Shown one piece after another: positions 11,170 through 20,700 of a stretch of DNA of 64,000 nt. A program made the position numbers and the translations under genes. Every line of letters starts with the position of its first letter. Position 1 is the first letter of the stretch. The notes beneath the pieces are model-generated. The model saw nothing but the letters and a program-made list of their open reading frames with translations, did no database searches and was not told the origin of the DNA. Source of the DNA: Thiothrix unzii (GTDB lineage: Bacteria; Pseudomonadota; Gammaproteobacteria; Thiotrichales; Thiotrichaceae); contig NZ_CP072793.1 in NCBI RefSeq assembly GCF_017901175.1, positions 1 through 64,000 of the forward strand. Reading direction: 5' to 3'.

Positions 11170-12054
11170 ATGATGACAATAAAATGGCAGCGTGCGGGAG
11201 TTTTGTTGGCTTCCGCAGCAATCGGGTTGGCGGCCTGTGGCAGCAACCCTTCAACAACGGATGATGCGCAAGGCGGTGCGAAAGCTCCTGCCTCTGGATT
11301 TGAAGCGCGGAGTGCGTGCGGCAACGATGCGACTTACACGATTGAAGGCAAATCGTATCAGGTCATGGCTTCTGCCGCTGGTTATACCGAAAGCGGCACT
11401 GCCGGATGGTACGGCGCGGAATTCCAAGGCACGGAAACGGCGGGTTGCGAAGTGTTCGATATGTATGCGTATTCCGCTGCACACCGCACCTTGCCTCTGC
11501 CGAGTTTTGTGCGGGTAACGCATCAACAAAACGGTAAAAATATTATTGTGCGGATCAATGACCGTGGGCCGTTTGAAGGTGGCGATTTAATCCAGTTGTC
11601 GTTTGCAGCGGCTAATGCCTTGGGTATTACTCAAAAGCACGGCGCACCGGTAAAGTTGGAAGCGTTGTCGCCAGAGCAGTTCAAAGGGCAGTTGCCAGCG
11701 GATTTAGTGGCGGCGGAAAGTGGCAGCGATGGACGTTCTTTAGACGGCTCACGCACTTCCAGTGCCGCTATTCGGGTATTACAGCGCGAAAAGCAGCCGT
11801 TACGCCCGATGAATAAGTCCAAAGTGTATTATATTGTTGCGGGGGCGTGGCCTGAGCGCAATCCGGCGATTGATATGTTTGTGCGTTTAACCTCGGTAGG
11901 CTTGTCGAAAACAGAACTGGCAACCGCCCAAGAAAAAGGCAAAACCGTGCATCAGATCAGAATTGGTCCGTTGTACGATCAAGATCAAATTGATAATGTG
12001 AAAGATGCCCTGCAAAGTAATGGCTTGGCGACCTTTAAGGTAGTTGCTCAGTAA
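11170..12054 (+). CDS. rlpA: septal ring lytic transglycosylase RlpA (DPBB and SPOR domains)
   Basis: RlpA is an outer-membrane lipoprotein that in Pseudomonas cleaves naked glycan strands at the septum. The 294-residue protein has a lipoprotein signal with lipobox LAAC (Cys23), a double-psi beta-barrel domain (TAGWYGAEFQGTETA, PLPSFVRVTH, VRINDRGPF; about 75-170) with the catalytic Asp in NDRGPF, and a C-terminal SPOR domain (about 216-292, YYIVAGAW ... VHQIRIGPL) that binds denuded peptidoglycan. The leader can start at either of two consecutive ATGs. It precedes dacA in the conserved order. Confidence 0.95.
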   Translation: MMTIKWQRAGVLLASAAIGLAACGSNPSTTDDAQGGAKAPASGFEARSACGNDATYTIEGKSYQVMASAAGYTESGTAGWYGAEFQGTETAGCEVFDMYAYSAAHRTLPLPSFVRVTHQQNGKNIIVRINDRGPFEGGDLIQLSFAAANALGITQKHGAPVKLEALSPEQFKGQLPADLVAAESGSDGRSLDGSRTSSAAIRVLQREKQPLRPMNKSKVYYIVAGAWPERNPAIDMFVRLTSVGLSKTELATAQEKGKTVHQIRIGPLYDQDQIDNVKDALQSNGLATFKVVAQ

Positions 12055-12118
12055 TTGCGGTCTCGGCTACCCTATTGTACTTGTTCGATTAACCCCTGTT
12101 TATGTGAAAGGACTGTCC

Positions 12119-13384
12119 ATGTTTACAAGGATGCTGAAAGCGTTATGGTTGGTAGTATTGCTAAGTGGCAGCGTAGCGATGGCGGAAACCAAGCCCGCTG
12201 CTCAAGAAGCTGCCCCTGCCGCTGCTGCGACAACAGAAGACGGTGCGCCTACGGGAGTTTCAACAGCCCCCTATAATGATCCGGCTTTACCCCCGGAAGT
12301 AGTGGTGCGTGCGCCCGGTGTCCCGGAAATTGACGCAAAAAGTTACCTGTTGGTCGACTTTCAAAGCGGTGAGGAATTAGCCGGACTCAATCCCAGTCTG
12401 AAGGTGGAGCCAGCCAGTATTACCAAGTTGATGACCGCTTACATTATTTACCAAGAATTGGGTAAGGGTACGGTCAAGCTCGAAGACGAAGTGTTAATCA
12501 GCGAAAAAGCTTGGAAAATGGAAGGCTCGCGCATGTTCGTGGAGCTGGGTAAAAAAATTACCTTTGAAAAACTGTTGCGCGGCATGATTATCCAGTCGGG
12601 TAATGATGCGGCAATGGCATTGGTGGAACACATTGCCGGGAGCGAGGATGCTTTCGTGCAGCGCATGAATCAAGCGGCTGTTACGCTGGGGATGAATGAC
12701 ACCAAATACGTGAATGTCACGGGCTGGCCTGCCAAAGATCATTACACCACCGCGCGTGATATTGTGAAGCTGGCGAATGCTTTGATTAACGAATTCCCGG
12801 AGCGTTACAAGCTCTACGCGGAAAAAGAGTTTAGCTACAACAATATTAAGCAGCAAAACCGCAATAAGTTGCTGTGGCGCGACGCTAGTGTCGATGGCAT
12901 GAAAACCGGGCACACAGAGTCTGCTGGTTTTTGTTTAGTCGCTTCTGCTAAGCGCGACAATATGCGGTTGATTTCTGTGATGTTGGGCGCGAAAAGCGAA
13001 GACAGCCGTGCGGAATTAAGCCAAAAACTGCTGGAATACGGTTTCCGTACCTTTGAGGCACATAAACTCTTTAACGCGGGTGCGGTGTTAGCCGATGTGC
13101 GGATTTGGAAGGGCGATGTGTCTGAAGTGCCCGCAGGCATTACCTCTGACTTATTTGTAAGCATTACCAAAGGTTCTTACGATCAGTTGGATGGCAAGAT
13201 GCAACTGGATAAGGGCGTGGATGCGCCGATCAAACGCGGCGATGTTTTGGGTAAGATTTTAATTATGGATAAAACATCCGGCAAGGTGGTTAAAGAATCC
13301 CCGTTACTGGCACTGGATGATGTCGAGGAAGGCGGCTGGTGGCGCGGCATGGTGGATGGCGTACAAAAAATCTTTGCCGATTGA
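12119..13384 (+). CDS. dacA: D-alanyl-D-alanine carboxypeptidase (PBP5/6 type)
   Basis: This periplasmic carboxypeptidase removes the terminal D-Ala of pentapeptides. From the ATG at 12119 (AAAGGA seven bases upstream) the protein is 421 residues. It has a Sec signal peptide (about 1-22), an Ala-rich stretch, and the peptidase S11 motifs SITK (serine 100, lysine 103), SGN (160-162) and KTG (262-264). The C-terminal beta domain ends in GWWRGMVDGVQKIF, an amphipathic helix like the membrane anchor of E. coli PBP5. It is followed by ybeD at ten bases. Confidence 0.95.
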   Translation: MFTRMLKALWLVVLLSGSVAMAETKPAAQEAAPAAAATTEDGAPTGVSTAPYNDPALPPEVVVRAPGVPEIDAKSYLLVDFQSGEELAGLNPSLKVEPASITKLMTAYIIYQELGKGTVKLEDEVLISEKAWKMEGSRMFVELGKKITFEKLLRGMIIQSGNDAAMALVEHIAGSEDAFVQRMNQAAVTLGMNDTKYVNVTGWPAKDHYTTARDIVKLANALINEFPERYKLYAEKEFSYNNIKQQNRNKLLWRDASVDGMKTGHTESAGFCLVASAKRDNMRLISVMLGAKSEDSRAELSQKLLEYGFRTFEAHKLFNAGAVLADVRIWKGDVSEVPAGITSDLFVSITKGSYDQLDGKMQLDKGVDAPIKRGDVLGKILIMDKTSGKVVKESPLLALDDVEEGGWWRGMVDGVQKIFAD

Positions 13385-13394
13385 GGAATACAAC

Positions 13395-13685
13395 GTGAGT
13401 GATGTAGAACGTTTTGGGCAAGATGAAACTTTAATTTTAGAGTTTCCGTGCGATTTTCCTATCAAAGTGGTGGGGCGTGCGAGCGGTGATTTGCATGTGC
13501 AGATTTGTGAAATTGTCTGTCGCCACGATAACGAGTTTAGTGCGGAAACGCGCTTACAATGCCGTGACAGTTCCGCCGGGAAATACCAGAGTCTGACCGT
13601 GAATATTCGCGCGGTCAGCAAAACGCAAATTGACGCAGTTTATCAGGATCTGAAAGCCTGTGAGCTGGTGTTGTGGGCGTTGTAA
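13395..13685 (+). CDS. ybeD: YbeD family (DUF493) regulatory protein
   Basis: This small 96-residue protein of the YbeD/DUF493 family has a ferredoxin-like fold resembling ACT regulatory domains (family knowledge; function unsettled). The hallmarks are [13 protein letters not shown] near the N-terminus and the closing LVLWAL. A GTG at 13395 is chosen as the start because GAGGA lies seven bases upstream and the family begins here; the open frame further upstream overlaps dacA and is not coding. It sits between dacA and lipB exactly as in E. coli, and overlaps the lipB start by 13 bases. Confidence 0.9.
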   Translation: MSDVERFGQDETLILEFPCDFPIKVVGRASGDLHVQICEIVCRHDNEFSAETRLQCRDSSAGKYQSLTVNIRAVSKTQIDAVYQDLKACELVLWAL

Positions 13686-14338
13686 CCGCATCGTTTGTAC
13701 CTGAAACAACGTTGCGCGTGCGGGTTTTAGGGCAGCAAGCTTATTTGCCGGTATTACAGCAAATGCAGGATTTTACCCGTGAGCGCACCGCCACTACGGT
13801 CGATGAGCTGTGGTTGGTACAGCATTTGCCGGTGTTCACCTTGGGGCGTAACGGTAAGCCTGAGCACGTGCTCGCACCGGGCGATATTCCGGTCGTGCCG
13901 ATTGATCGTGGTGGGCAGGTGACTTATCACGGGCCGGGGCAGTTAGTGGTTTATCTATTGCTGGATATTCGCCGTAAAGCCCTTGGGGTGCGCGAATTGG
14001 TGATGGGAATTGAGCAATCCATCATTACCTTGCTGGCACGTTACGGGATTACCGCGCAAGGTGATCGTGAAGCACCGGGCGTTTACGTGCAGGGTAGTAA
14101 AATTGCTGCGTTAGGGTTGCGGGTAACACGCGGCTACACTTACCACGGTTTAAGCCTGAATGTGGCGATGGATTTAGAACCGTTTCAGCGGATTAACCCG
14201 TGTGGGTATGCGGGCTTGCAGGTGACGCAATGCCGTGATTTAGGCATTGATCAAGCACCGTTTGAGCTGGCGGGGGAGTTGTGCGAGTGTATCGCGGCAC
14301 AACTGGGGTATGCCGCGTTAGATTGGTGCCAGGATTAA
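13673..14338 (+). CDS. lipB: octanoyl-[acyl carrier protein]:protein octanoyltransferase
   Basis: LipB transfers octanoate from ACP to the lipoyl domains of 2-oxoacid dehydrogenases and GcvH, the first step of lipoate synthesis. The 221-residue protein has the family motifs [32 protein letters not shown] (catalytic Lys) and [10 protein letters not shown] (catalytic Cys). It starts with a GTG inside the end of ybeD. lipA, which usually follows in this gene order, is absent: coq7 converges instead, with a four-base overlap of the two 3' ends. Confidence 0.95.
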   Translation: MGVVTASFVPETTLRVRVLGQQAYLPVLQQMQDFTRERTATTVDELWLVQHLPVFTLGRNGKPEHVLAPGDIPVVPIDRGGQVTYHGPGQLVVYLLLDIRRKALGVRELVMGIEQSIITLLARYGITAQGDREAPGVYVQGSKIAALGLRVTRGYTYHGLSLNVAMDLEPFQRINPCGYAGLQVTQCRDLGIDQAPFELAGELCECIAAQLGYAALDWCQD

Positions 14339-14979
14339 ACGTAATACGCACTCTTCGTCATTACTTTCGACATCAGCGGCATTAACAATTTACGTACCGG
14401 GAATGGCAATTTCGCCCCACCCGATTGCATTGCTACATCACCGTGATGGGTCTCGTCTTCTTTCATCTTTTGTAAAATCGCCATGTCGGCAAGCGCGTGT
14501 GCGGGTAAGTGGTTGATGTGTTCTTCGAGGTGTTTGATGACCTGATCTTCGGTTTCTTTGACGAAACCCAAGCTCCATTTATCGCCGATTTTGCCAGCCG
14601 CTGCGCCAATCGCGAATGAACCCCAGTAGAACAAGGGATTGAGTAAACTCTTGCGCCCATCAAGTGCGTGCAAGCGTTTTTCTGTCCAGTTCAGGTGATC
14701 GTTTTCTTCCATCGCGGCACGATCCATCTGCGCTTTGATGTCCGGGCGGTTGGCAGTCATGGCTTGCCCTCGGTATAAACCTTGGGCAGAGACTTCACCC
14801 GTGTGATTAATGCGCATCAGGCGGTTAATCAGTTGCCGATCTTCATCGCTCAACGGCGCGGTTTCCTGTACCCCTTCGGCGGGGTTAGGGCGTTCCGTGG
14901 TGGGTGCGGTTGCGTGAACAACGCGCAGCGATTGATCAATTTCAACTAAAATTTTATCCAGCAAACTGAGTGTGCGCAT
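14335..14979 (-). CDS. coq7: 2-polyprenyl-3-methyl-6-methoxy-1,4-benzoquinone monooxygenase
   Basis: Coq7 carries out the last hydroxylation in ubiquinone synthesis, using a carboxylate-bridged diiron centre. The 214-residue protein has the diiron ligands in [28 protein letters not shown] and [10 protein letters not shown]. Three ATGs stand in a row behind AGGAG. The third (14979) has the best spacing, six bases, and is used. It identifies the organism as a ubiquinone-using aerobe. It converges on lipB with four shared bases. Confidence 0.94.
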   Translation of the reverse strand: MRTLSLLDKILVEIDQSLRVVHATAPTTERPNPAEGVQETAPLSDEDRQLINRLMRINHTGEVSAQGLYRGQAMTANRPDIKAQMDRAAMEENDHLNWTEKRLHALDGRKSLLNPLFYWGSFAIGAAAGKIGDKWSLGFVKETEDQVIKHLEEHINHLPAHALADMAILQKMKEDETHHGDVAMQSGGAKLPFPVRKLLMPLMSKVMTKSAYYV

Positions 14980-15000
14980 CATCATCTCCTGCTAGGGTGT

Positions 15001-15726
15001 TTACCGCTTGGTCAGGTAGTTTATCACTTGCAACAGGGTTTCTTCACTGCCTACTTTACTAGGGCTGGTCATGTATTTGCCATTTACAATAATGACGGGT
15101 ACGGAGTCAGCCTTAGAACCTTTGCCTACTTCGTCAGAACGCGCCAGCATCGCCTGCATTTCCATAGATTGCAGGGCTTTGGTGACTTGTTCAGGGGCAA
15201 AACCTTGTTCGCCAAAGAAGCGGATCATGGCATCGTCGCTATTGATTTGGCGGCGTTGTTTTTGCAATGCTTCAAAAATCTTGGTGTGAACGTGCTTATC
15301 ACCAGTCGGATCAAGCATTTTGCCGACATAAAACAGCTTGGCGTGGTATGCCCAGCGCGGGCTTAAGGTCGCCGGAACTTGTTGAAAAACTACATTTTCC
15401 GGTTTGGTCTGTAAATAGCGTTGAATGGTCGGTTCGAGCGAGTAGCAGTGCGGGCAGCCGTACCAGAACATTTCCACGACTTCGACTTTGCCTTGTGGTA
15501 CTTGCGTTGGGATCGCTGGAACGATAGTGGTGTAATGCACGCCCTCACGGAAATCCATTGCCGGTGCTTGTGCCTGCACAGGTGCTGGAGCCGGAGCAGG
15601 ATTGCTAGGCTTGGTAGTTTGCGTCTGGTTTACAGCTTCCGCTTGGGTGGACTCTGAAAAACATCCCGCCAATGCCAGCATCGCGGTTAAAACAATCCCG
15701 CAGGTGCGATTAAATACACATTTCAT
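15001..15726 (-). CDS. dsbA: thiol:disulfide interchange protein DsbA, lipoprotein form
   Basis: This periplasmic oxidant puts disulfide bonds into exported proteins. The 241-residue protein has a signal peptide with lipobox LAGC (Cys22), so it is predicted to be lipid-anchored rather than soluble, and then a Pro/Ala/Gln-rich linker (about 33-56). The thioredoxin-fold domain holds the active site CPHC at 91-94 and the cis-proline loop DSVPVIIVNGKY. Length and linker resemble the lipoprotein DsbAs of Neisseria rather than E. coli DsbA. It lies between coq7 and the ResB/CcsA genes, whose haem-ligation pathway also handles periplasmic thiols. Confidence 0.92.
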   Translation of the reverse strand: MKCVFNRTCGIVLTAMLALAGCFSESTQAEAVNQTQTTKPSNPAPAPAPVQAQAPAMDFREGVHYTTIVPAIPTQVPQGKVEVVEMFWYGCPHCYSLEPTIQRYLQTKPENVVFQQVPATLSPRWAYHAKLFYVGKMLDPTGDKHVHTKIFEALQKQRRQINSDDAMIRFFGEQGFAPEQVTKALQSMEMQAMLARSDEVGKGSKADSVPVIIVNGKYMTSPSKVGSEETLLQVINYLTKR

Positions 15727-15812
15727 GTTAGCTATCTCCTTGATCTCTTATTGATTTATCACGTTGTTTGCCATTCTTAGGACGCTTTGGACATTAGGAC
15801 ACAGTTTGTTGT

Positions 15813-16991
15813 TTAAAGTTCACCGTAGGAGTGCAGCCCGGAAAGGAACATATTGACCCCAAGGAAAGCAAACAAGGTTACAAACAATCCGACGATAGCC
15901 CACCATGCCATCGGCACGCCGCGCCAACCTTTAGAGAAGCGCAAATGCAACCATGCAGCATAGTTCAACCAGACAATTAATGCCCAAGTTTCTTTGGGAT
16001 CCCACGACCAGTAACCACCCCATGCTTCCGCTGCCCACATTGCACCCAAAATGGTGGCAATCGTGAAAAATGCAAAACCTAAAGCAATGGCTTTATAGGT
16101 AATATCATCGAGCATTTCCAGCGAGGGCAGGCGTGTTGCGGCAAAGCCTTGCGGCTTGAGACGTTCCCCGCGACTCTTAATCAAGTAAGCAATGCTTACC
16201 ATCGCTGCCAAGGCAAACGCGCCGTAACCCACGAAATTCGCCGGGACGTGTATTTTCATCCAGTAGCTTTTCAGGGCAGGGACTAGCGGTAAAATTTTGT
16301 GTGCATCCCGCTCAAAGCTATACCACAGTAAAAATGCCACTGCCGCACTAATAACCAGCAATACAAAACCACCGAGCGAACGGTTGTTGTAACGGCCTTC
16401 GTAGAATAAATACAGCAAGCCGGTGATCAAACAGAATAAAATGAATACTTCATACAGGTTGCTGACTGGAATATGTCCAAAATCGGCATCAATCAGGTAA
16501 GACTCGTGCCAGCGCACCATTAAGCCCACCAAACCCATGACCAGTGCTACCCAAGTCATCGCGGACGCAGTTTTCATAGTGAATTGATTATTGGTAAACA
16601 ACCCGCCGAAATATGCCACAGTCGCCAATACAAACAGCGCACTCATCCACATGACCGCTGATTGGCTGGAAAACAGGAATTTGAGTCCGAACACTGCTTC
16701 GGCATTGGCATAATTGCCGTTATATAGCCAAATACTGAAGAGGCTGAGTAAAGCCACTGCAATCACATAAGGACGGAAGGCTTTCCAGTACCAGCCTTGC
16801 GCAATAATCGCTGGTGCAGTTAGTGCGAGGATGCCAATTTCATAAGCATCCATCGTTGCCCCGTAGTTAATGAAGGTGAAGGCTGTCGCGGCAATGACAA
16901 CGAGTGCCCACAACCAATCACTCAGTTGGAGTTGTTTTAGCAGGCTAGGCTGCTCAATCAAGGAATCAATGCTTGCCTGTGGAACTGTCAT
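15813..16991 (-). CDS. ccsA: cytochrome c biogenesis protein CcsA (ResC), system II
   Basis: CcsA works with ResB as the system II cytochrome c synthetase, exporting haem and attaching it to CXXCH motifs. The 392-residue membrane protein has about eight helices and the haem-handling WWD signature WGGYWSWDPKETWALIVWL near residues 310-330, with flanking conserved histidines (WLHLRF, GLHSYG). The ATG at 16991 is preferred to a GTG 12 bases upstream because GAGG lies six bases before it. The start lies inside the end of resB (26-base overlap), indicating coupling. Confidence 0.95.
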   Translation of the reverse strand: MTVPQASIDSLIEQPSLLKQLQLSDWLWALVVIAATAFTFINYGATMDAYEIGILALTAPAIIAQGWYWKAFRPYVIAVALLSLFSIWLYNGNYANAEAVFGLKFLFSSQSAVMWMSALFVLATVAYFGGLFTNNQFTMKTASAMTWVALVMGLVGLMVRWHESYLIDADFGHIPVSNLYEVFILFCLITGLLYLFYEGRYNNRSLGGFVLLVISAAVAFLLWYSFERDAHKILPLVPALKSYWMKIHVPANFVGYGAFALAAMVSIAYLIKSRGERLKPQGFAATRLPSLEMLDDITYKAIALGFAFFTIATILGAMWAAEAWGGYWSWDPKETWALIVWLNYAAWLHLRFSKGWRGVPMAWWAIVGLFVTLFAFLGVNMFLSGLHSYGEL

Positions 16992-18972
16992 CTGTAACCT
17001 CACGTACTAGGGTTTGCCGGAAAATACCCTGCAATTTATTAAAATAACGCTCGAACTCTGGCAGATTTCGGTTGCTGCTACCAGCTAGGACAAGTTCCAC
17101 GCGGTTATCGCCGTTTGGTTTGACCCAGACCCATATTCTACGATGCGCGACGTAAAACAGCAGAAATACCCCTAGAGTTAACATGGCACTACCGAAATAC
17201 ACCACGTCTTTACCCGGTGAGCGTGTAATTTGCAGACCGGATGCTTCGACTTGCTTGAAACTCGTCATTTGCACAAACCAAGGCGAGCCATACGCCGCAA
17301 TTTTATCAATCGCCAGCAAACTATCATCGAAAAACAACCAGTCGGCTTCCGTCAGATCACCGGTTACACCCGCCTGTTTCAGGCTGTCTTGGTACACCGC
17401 GCGTAATGCTGCGTTGAGGACTTTCATGAAGGCTTCTGATGCGGCTTCCTGTCGGTCTTGTGGGAAACGCTTGGTGATTTCCTCCATAATGCCATCCGAG
17501 CCTTTACTGGCAAAAATACTGGTGAGTTGCACCATCGACTCGATGACTTGGGTTTCCACGCCGGTGTTTTGCATATTGGCTTGTTGCATCGACAATTGGG
17601 TGGTTGCCATTGCTGATTTTTTCACAAGCTCAGGGTTTTGCATATCCGACAAAAAGCGCATAAAGCGTTCCATGCCGCCTTTAGGGTCTACCGGAATGTG
17701 CAAATAACGGAATGGCTCATTCGGTGTAGTGCGCACCCCACTAATAAAATAGTGTTGCCCTTTGATCGTCACCGGATTCATGTAGTTCTGGTATTCCATC
17801 GCCTGCCCAGTTTCGTCGCGCAGTTTGAAGGTCACGCTGGGGCCGATGTTTTTCTTTTTGGCTTTACCGTCTTCTTCGATGTCGTTGATATTGAACAGGC
17901 GGAAATCGTTAATTTCCAGTTTGTATTTTTTATCCGAACTGCTCAGGTTGTAGTCACGAAACACGTTACCTTGCATATCTTGCGCCGCATAGCGGGTGCT
18001 AAACGGGTGCAGATGCAGGTTCACTTGTGAGCCGCCATCGCCAAAGTTGGCCTGATAAATCGCCACACCTTTATAAATCAACGGGTGATTCACCGAAATA
18101 GTGGATTCCAGCGGTTTGTCCAATGCCTTGTCATGAATCACTAAATCACTTTCAAACGACTTCGGCATCCCGGTGGAATAATGCTCTACGCGGAAATCTT
18201 TAACTTCTACTTCAAACGGCAAATGTTGCACCAAGTAGCCATCGCGTACTGGTAAGAAGATAATGTTGGCGCGATTGCCTTCGGGAATATCGACCGAGCC
18301 ACGGTAGGAATAACTGCTAGGCGGTAATTGACTAATGGGAGGCACGTCAGCGGCAGGAATATTGCGGGTTTCAGGTTTTAAATTGCCTTGCCACTCGGCG
18401 ATCATCAGTGGTAAACGGCTATCCATTAAGCCGCCCAAGCAAATCACAATAATCCCAAGGTGCGTCAGCCAATAACCCCAGTGATTAGAACCGCCTTTCA
18501 TGCCCGCGATAACAGTATGATCATCGGCTTGTTTAGTGCGCGTTTTGAAACCTTGCGCTGTCAGAATACGTTGTGCAATCGACAGCGCAGTTGCGTTATC
18601 AGCGGTGCTTGCCAATGTCATTTGGTGCTTCATTGCCCGCAGCGACTTTTCCTGAATATTCTCACGGAAGTGACGTAACTCGCGGAGGATTCCGGGCGTA
18701 TTACGCCCTACGCAGGTGGTAGTCGACAGCACTAAGAAGCCCAGTATGGTTAAAAACCAAACGGCAGAGTACACATCGTAAAGTCCCAGCATCTGAAACA
18801 GGTCGAACCAAAATGAGCCAAATTTGATTTGGTAGTCGGTGTAGGGTTTGTTTTGTTGTAAAACAGTACCGATGATGGATGCAATGGCTAACACCAACAA
18901 CAGGCTGATGGCGAGGTTCATGGAACCGAGGAAGTTGATTAAGCGCGAACTGGGTGTCGAGGCGTTTCTCAT
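16966..18972 (-). CDS. resB: cytochrome c biogenesis protein ResB, system II
   Basis: ResB is the partner of CcsA in system II haem ligation. From the ATG at 18972 the protein is 668 residues. It has N-terminal membrane helices (NLAISLLLVLAIASIIGTVL and AVWFLTILGFLVLSTTTC), a third helix before a large periplasmic domain, and a last helix (YFGSAMLTLGVFLLFYVAH). An in-frame ATG 60 bases upstream would add a Cys/His-rich stretch without homology to the family, so the inner start is used; the ribosome binding site is weak at both. ccsA overlaps its 3' end. System II in a gammaproteobacterium is less common than the Ccm system I. Confidence 0.93.
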   Translation of the reverse strand: MRNASTPSSRLINFLGSMNLAISLLLVLAIASIIGTVLQQNKPYTDYQIKFGSFWFDLFQMLGLYDVYSAVWFLTILGFLVLSTTTCVGRNTPGILRELRHFRENIQEKSLRAMKHQMTLASTADNATALSIAQRILTAQGFKTRTKQADDHTVIAGMKGGSNHWGYWLTHLGIIVICLGGLMDSRLPLMIAEWQGNLKPETRNIPAADVPPISQLPPSSYSYRGSVDIPEGNRANIIFLPVRDGYLVQHLPFEVEVKDFRVEHYSTGMPKSFESDLVIHDKALDKPLESTISVNHPLIYKGVAIYQANFGDGGSQVNLHLHPFSTRYAAQDMQGNVFRDYNLSSSDKKYKLEINDFRLFNINDIEEDGKAKKKNIGPSVTFKLRDETGQAMEYQNYMNPVTIKGQHYFISGVRTTPNEPFRYLHIPVDPKGGMERFMRFLSDMQNPELVKKSAMATTQLSMQQANMQNTGVETQVIESMVQLTSIFASKGSDGIMEEITKRFPQDRQEAASEAFMKVLNAALRAVYQDSLKQAGVTGDLTEADWLFFDDSLLAIDKIAAYGSPWFVQMTSFKQVEASGLQITRSPGKDVVYFGSAMLTLGVFLLFYVAHRRIWVWVKPNGDNRVELVLAGSSNRNLPEFERYFNKLQGIFRQTLVREVTDDSSTGKH

Positions 18973-19067
18973 ACCGTGAAGACCATGATTGCAAGAACAG
19001 GCATTAAAACAACAAAGGGTGACAGATGTCACCCCTTGTTTTCTCGGAAACGATTACAAAATGGTAA

Positions 19068-19679
19068 TCACTTCAAGCCAGCAATGTATTCTGCAACGGC
19101 TTCAATTTCCGCATCGGTCATCTTCGCCGCAACGTTACGCATCATTTTACCTGCATCGTTGGCACGCTCACCCTTACGGAAAGCATTCAACTGGTTTTTG
19201 ATATAAGTGGCATGTTGACCATTTAATGCAGGGAAGTTAGACGCTGGGTTGCCAGCACCGGTAGGGCCATGACAAGCTGCACACGCTGCAACGCCTGTTG
19301 CATTGTTGCCGCCTTTGTACATTTGCTCACCCAGTGCGACTTTGGTTTGATCCGCTTCGCCCGGTTTCGCTGCTTGGCTGGAGAAATACGCAGCTAAGTC
19401 TGCCATATCCTGTTCGCTCAATGGTTTTGCCATTGGGGACATGGAAGGGTTAACCCGCGCATCTTCCTTGAAGTTAGCTAATTGCTTAGCAATGTAGCTA
19501 GGGTGTTGGCCTGCCAGTTTAGGCCATTCAGGGTTGACGCTATTACCGTCAGCACCGTGACAAGCTGCACACGTGGCGGATTTGGTTTTGCCAGCTTCGG
19601 CATTACCACCTTCTGCCCATGCAGAAGCTGCAACGCTGATTGCCAGGCCAGTCAGTACAAACGTGAGTACTTTTTTCAT
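19068..19679 (-). CDS. diheme cytochrome c4
   Basis: This periplasmic electron carrier, 203 residues, has a Sec signal peptide (about 1-22, ending ASAWA) and two class I cytochrome c domains in tandem, with CAACH haem sites at 37-41 and 133-137. Axial Met candidates are in NPSMSPMAK and GKMMRN. The two-domain layout and length are those of cytochrome c4, which feeds terminal oxidases. AGGAG lies nine bases before the start. It is divergent from engB, a neighbourhood also known from Pseudomonas, and upstream of the resB-ccsA-dsbA series that matures such proteins. Confidence 0.94.
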   Translation of the reverse strand: MKKVLTFVLTGLAISVAASAWAEGGNAEAGKTKSATCAACHGADGNSVNPEWPKLAGQHPSYIAKQLANFKEDARVNPSMSPMAKPLSEQDMADLAAYFSSQAAKPGEADQTKVALGEQMYKGGNNATGVAACAACHGPTGAGNPASNFPALNGQHATYIKNQLNAFRKGERANDAGKMMRNVAAKMTDAEIEAVAEYIAGLK

Positions 19680-19983
19680 CTCGAAGTGCTCCTAAGATAT
19701 CTACAAAATTTGCAATCATTCTAACCACTCCAGCTGATTGCTCCCCTGCAACCGCCGGGTGTGTTGCCTTGCCGTCTTAATGCGGCTGAGGCAATGAACT
19801 TGCAATCACGCCCGCCGCTCTTTAAGCTGCACTGGCCTGACGCAGGCTACCGAATCCACACGCTCCACAGTCATTTCCTTCGTGTCACCAAACTGTCATC
19901 AGTTGCGTGTCTCGAAAAAACGACTGGATTGTATAACATATTCTGTTTCTGTTCCTCAAAAAATATTAGAGAATCCTAACATT
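19680..19983. other. divergent intergenic region between cytochrome c4 and engB
   Basis: This stretch of 304 bases has no gene I can support. It must hold the promoters of the cytochrome c4 gene (minus) and engB (plus). On the minus strand a TAGAAT hexamer (19718-19723) could be a -10 box for cytochrome c4, but no good -35 box is at the right distance. An open frame continues upstream of engB in this stretch without a ribosome binding site or family similarity, so I leave it out. Confidence 0.5.
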
Positions 19984-20577
19984 ATGAATCATTACTTTCA
20001 GCAGGCAAGCTTTCTGCAAAGTGCGACTACCCGCAATACCCTGCCACCAGAGGGAGGGTTAGAGATTGCCTTTGCAGGTCGCTCAAATGCCGGGAAGTCT
20101 AGTGTAATCAACGTGGTATGTTCGCAAAAATCCTTGGCACGCACCAGTAAAACGCCGGGGCGGACACAACTTATTAACTTTTTCCGCCTTAATGATGGGC
20201 ATTTTTTGGTCGATTTGCCGGGCTACGGTTACGCTAAAGTGCCAGAGGCGATTCGCTTAGAATGGCAAAAATTCATTGAATCCTACCTTGTAGAGCGCAA
20301 TACCTTGCGTGGTTTAGTCTTGGTAATGGATATTCGTCACCCTTTGACAGATTATGACCAAACTATGTTGCAGTGGGCTTATCGGCGGCAATTGCCGGTA
20401 CATATTCTGTTGAATAAAGCCGATAAAATAGCGCGAGGGGCTGCGGGTAATGTGTTATTGAAAGTACGCAAAGAACTGGCCGATTTACACGGTGTGTCAG
20501 TGCAAACTTTTTCGGCACTGAATAAAACCGGGTTGGATACTTGTTGGGCGGTGGCGGAAGGCTGGTTAGGGCACTGA
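19984..20577 (+). CDS. engB: ribosome biogenesis GTPase EngB (YihA/YsxC)
   Basis: EngB is a small TRAFAC GTPase needed for assembly of the large ribosomal subunit. The 197-residue protein has the G1 loop GRSNAGKSS (32-40), switch region KTPGRTQ, G3 DLPGYG, G4 NKAD and G5-like SALNKTG. The ATG at 19984 gives the family N-terminus; longer in-frame starts are not conserved. The gene is divergent from the cytochrome c4 gene. A candidate small RNA gene on the other strand converges on its 3' end, as spf (Spot 42) does on yihA in E. coli. Confidence 0.96.
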   Translation: MNHYFQQASFLQSATTRNTLPPEGGLEIAFAGRSNAGKSSVINVVCSQKSLARTSKTPGRTQLINFFRLNDGHFLVDLPGYGYAKVPEAIRLEWQKFIESYLVERNTLRGLVLVMDIRHPLTDYDQTMLQWAYRRQLPVHILLNKADKIARGAAGNVLLKVRKELADLHGVSVQTFSALNKTGLDTCWAVAEGWLGH

Positions 20578-20588
20578 AACACATCGGT

Positions 20589-20611
20589 GGCGATAATAAC
20601 TACTTATCGCC
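20589..20611 (+). terminator. hairpin behind engB
   Basis: A perfect 8-bp inverted repeat (GGCGATAA / TTATCGCC) with a 7-base loop starts 12 bases after the engB stop codon. No T-run follows, so it is at best a weak intrinsic terminator or an mRNA 3'-end stabiliser. Confidence 0.45.
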
Positions 20612-20659
20612 GCTTGTTCAGGATTAGTTAATTTGTTGGAAGTATACTGATCCCAGTAT

Positions 20660-20700
20660 AAAAGGAACCCCGGCCAAACAGGGGGTCTAAAAAGCCGGGG
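20660..20700 (-). terminator. terminator of the candidate small RNA
   Basis: On the minus strand the stem CCCCGGC (20694-20700) pairs with GCCGGGG (20668-20674) across a 19-base loop and is followed by TTCCTTTTAT. The T-tract is broken by CC, so efficiency is uncertain. Confidence 0.65.

Noticed and set aside
20636-20662. Plus-strand promoter TTGGAA / TATAAA behind engB
   Set aside because: The spacer is only 15 bases, no gene follows on the plus strand, and the TATA stretch belongs to the palindrome TATACTG-ATCC-CAGTATA (20643-20660) just beyond the sRNA terminator.
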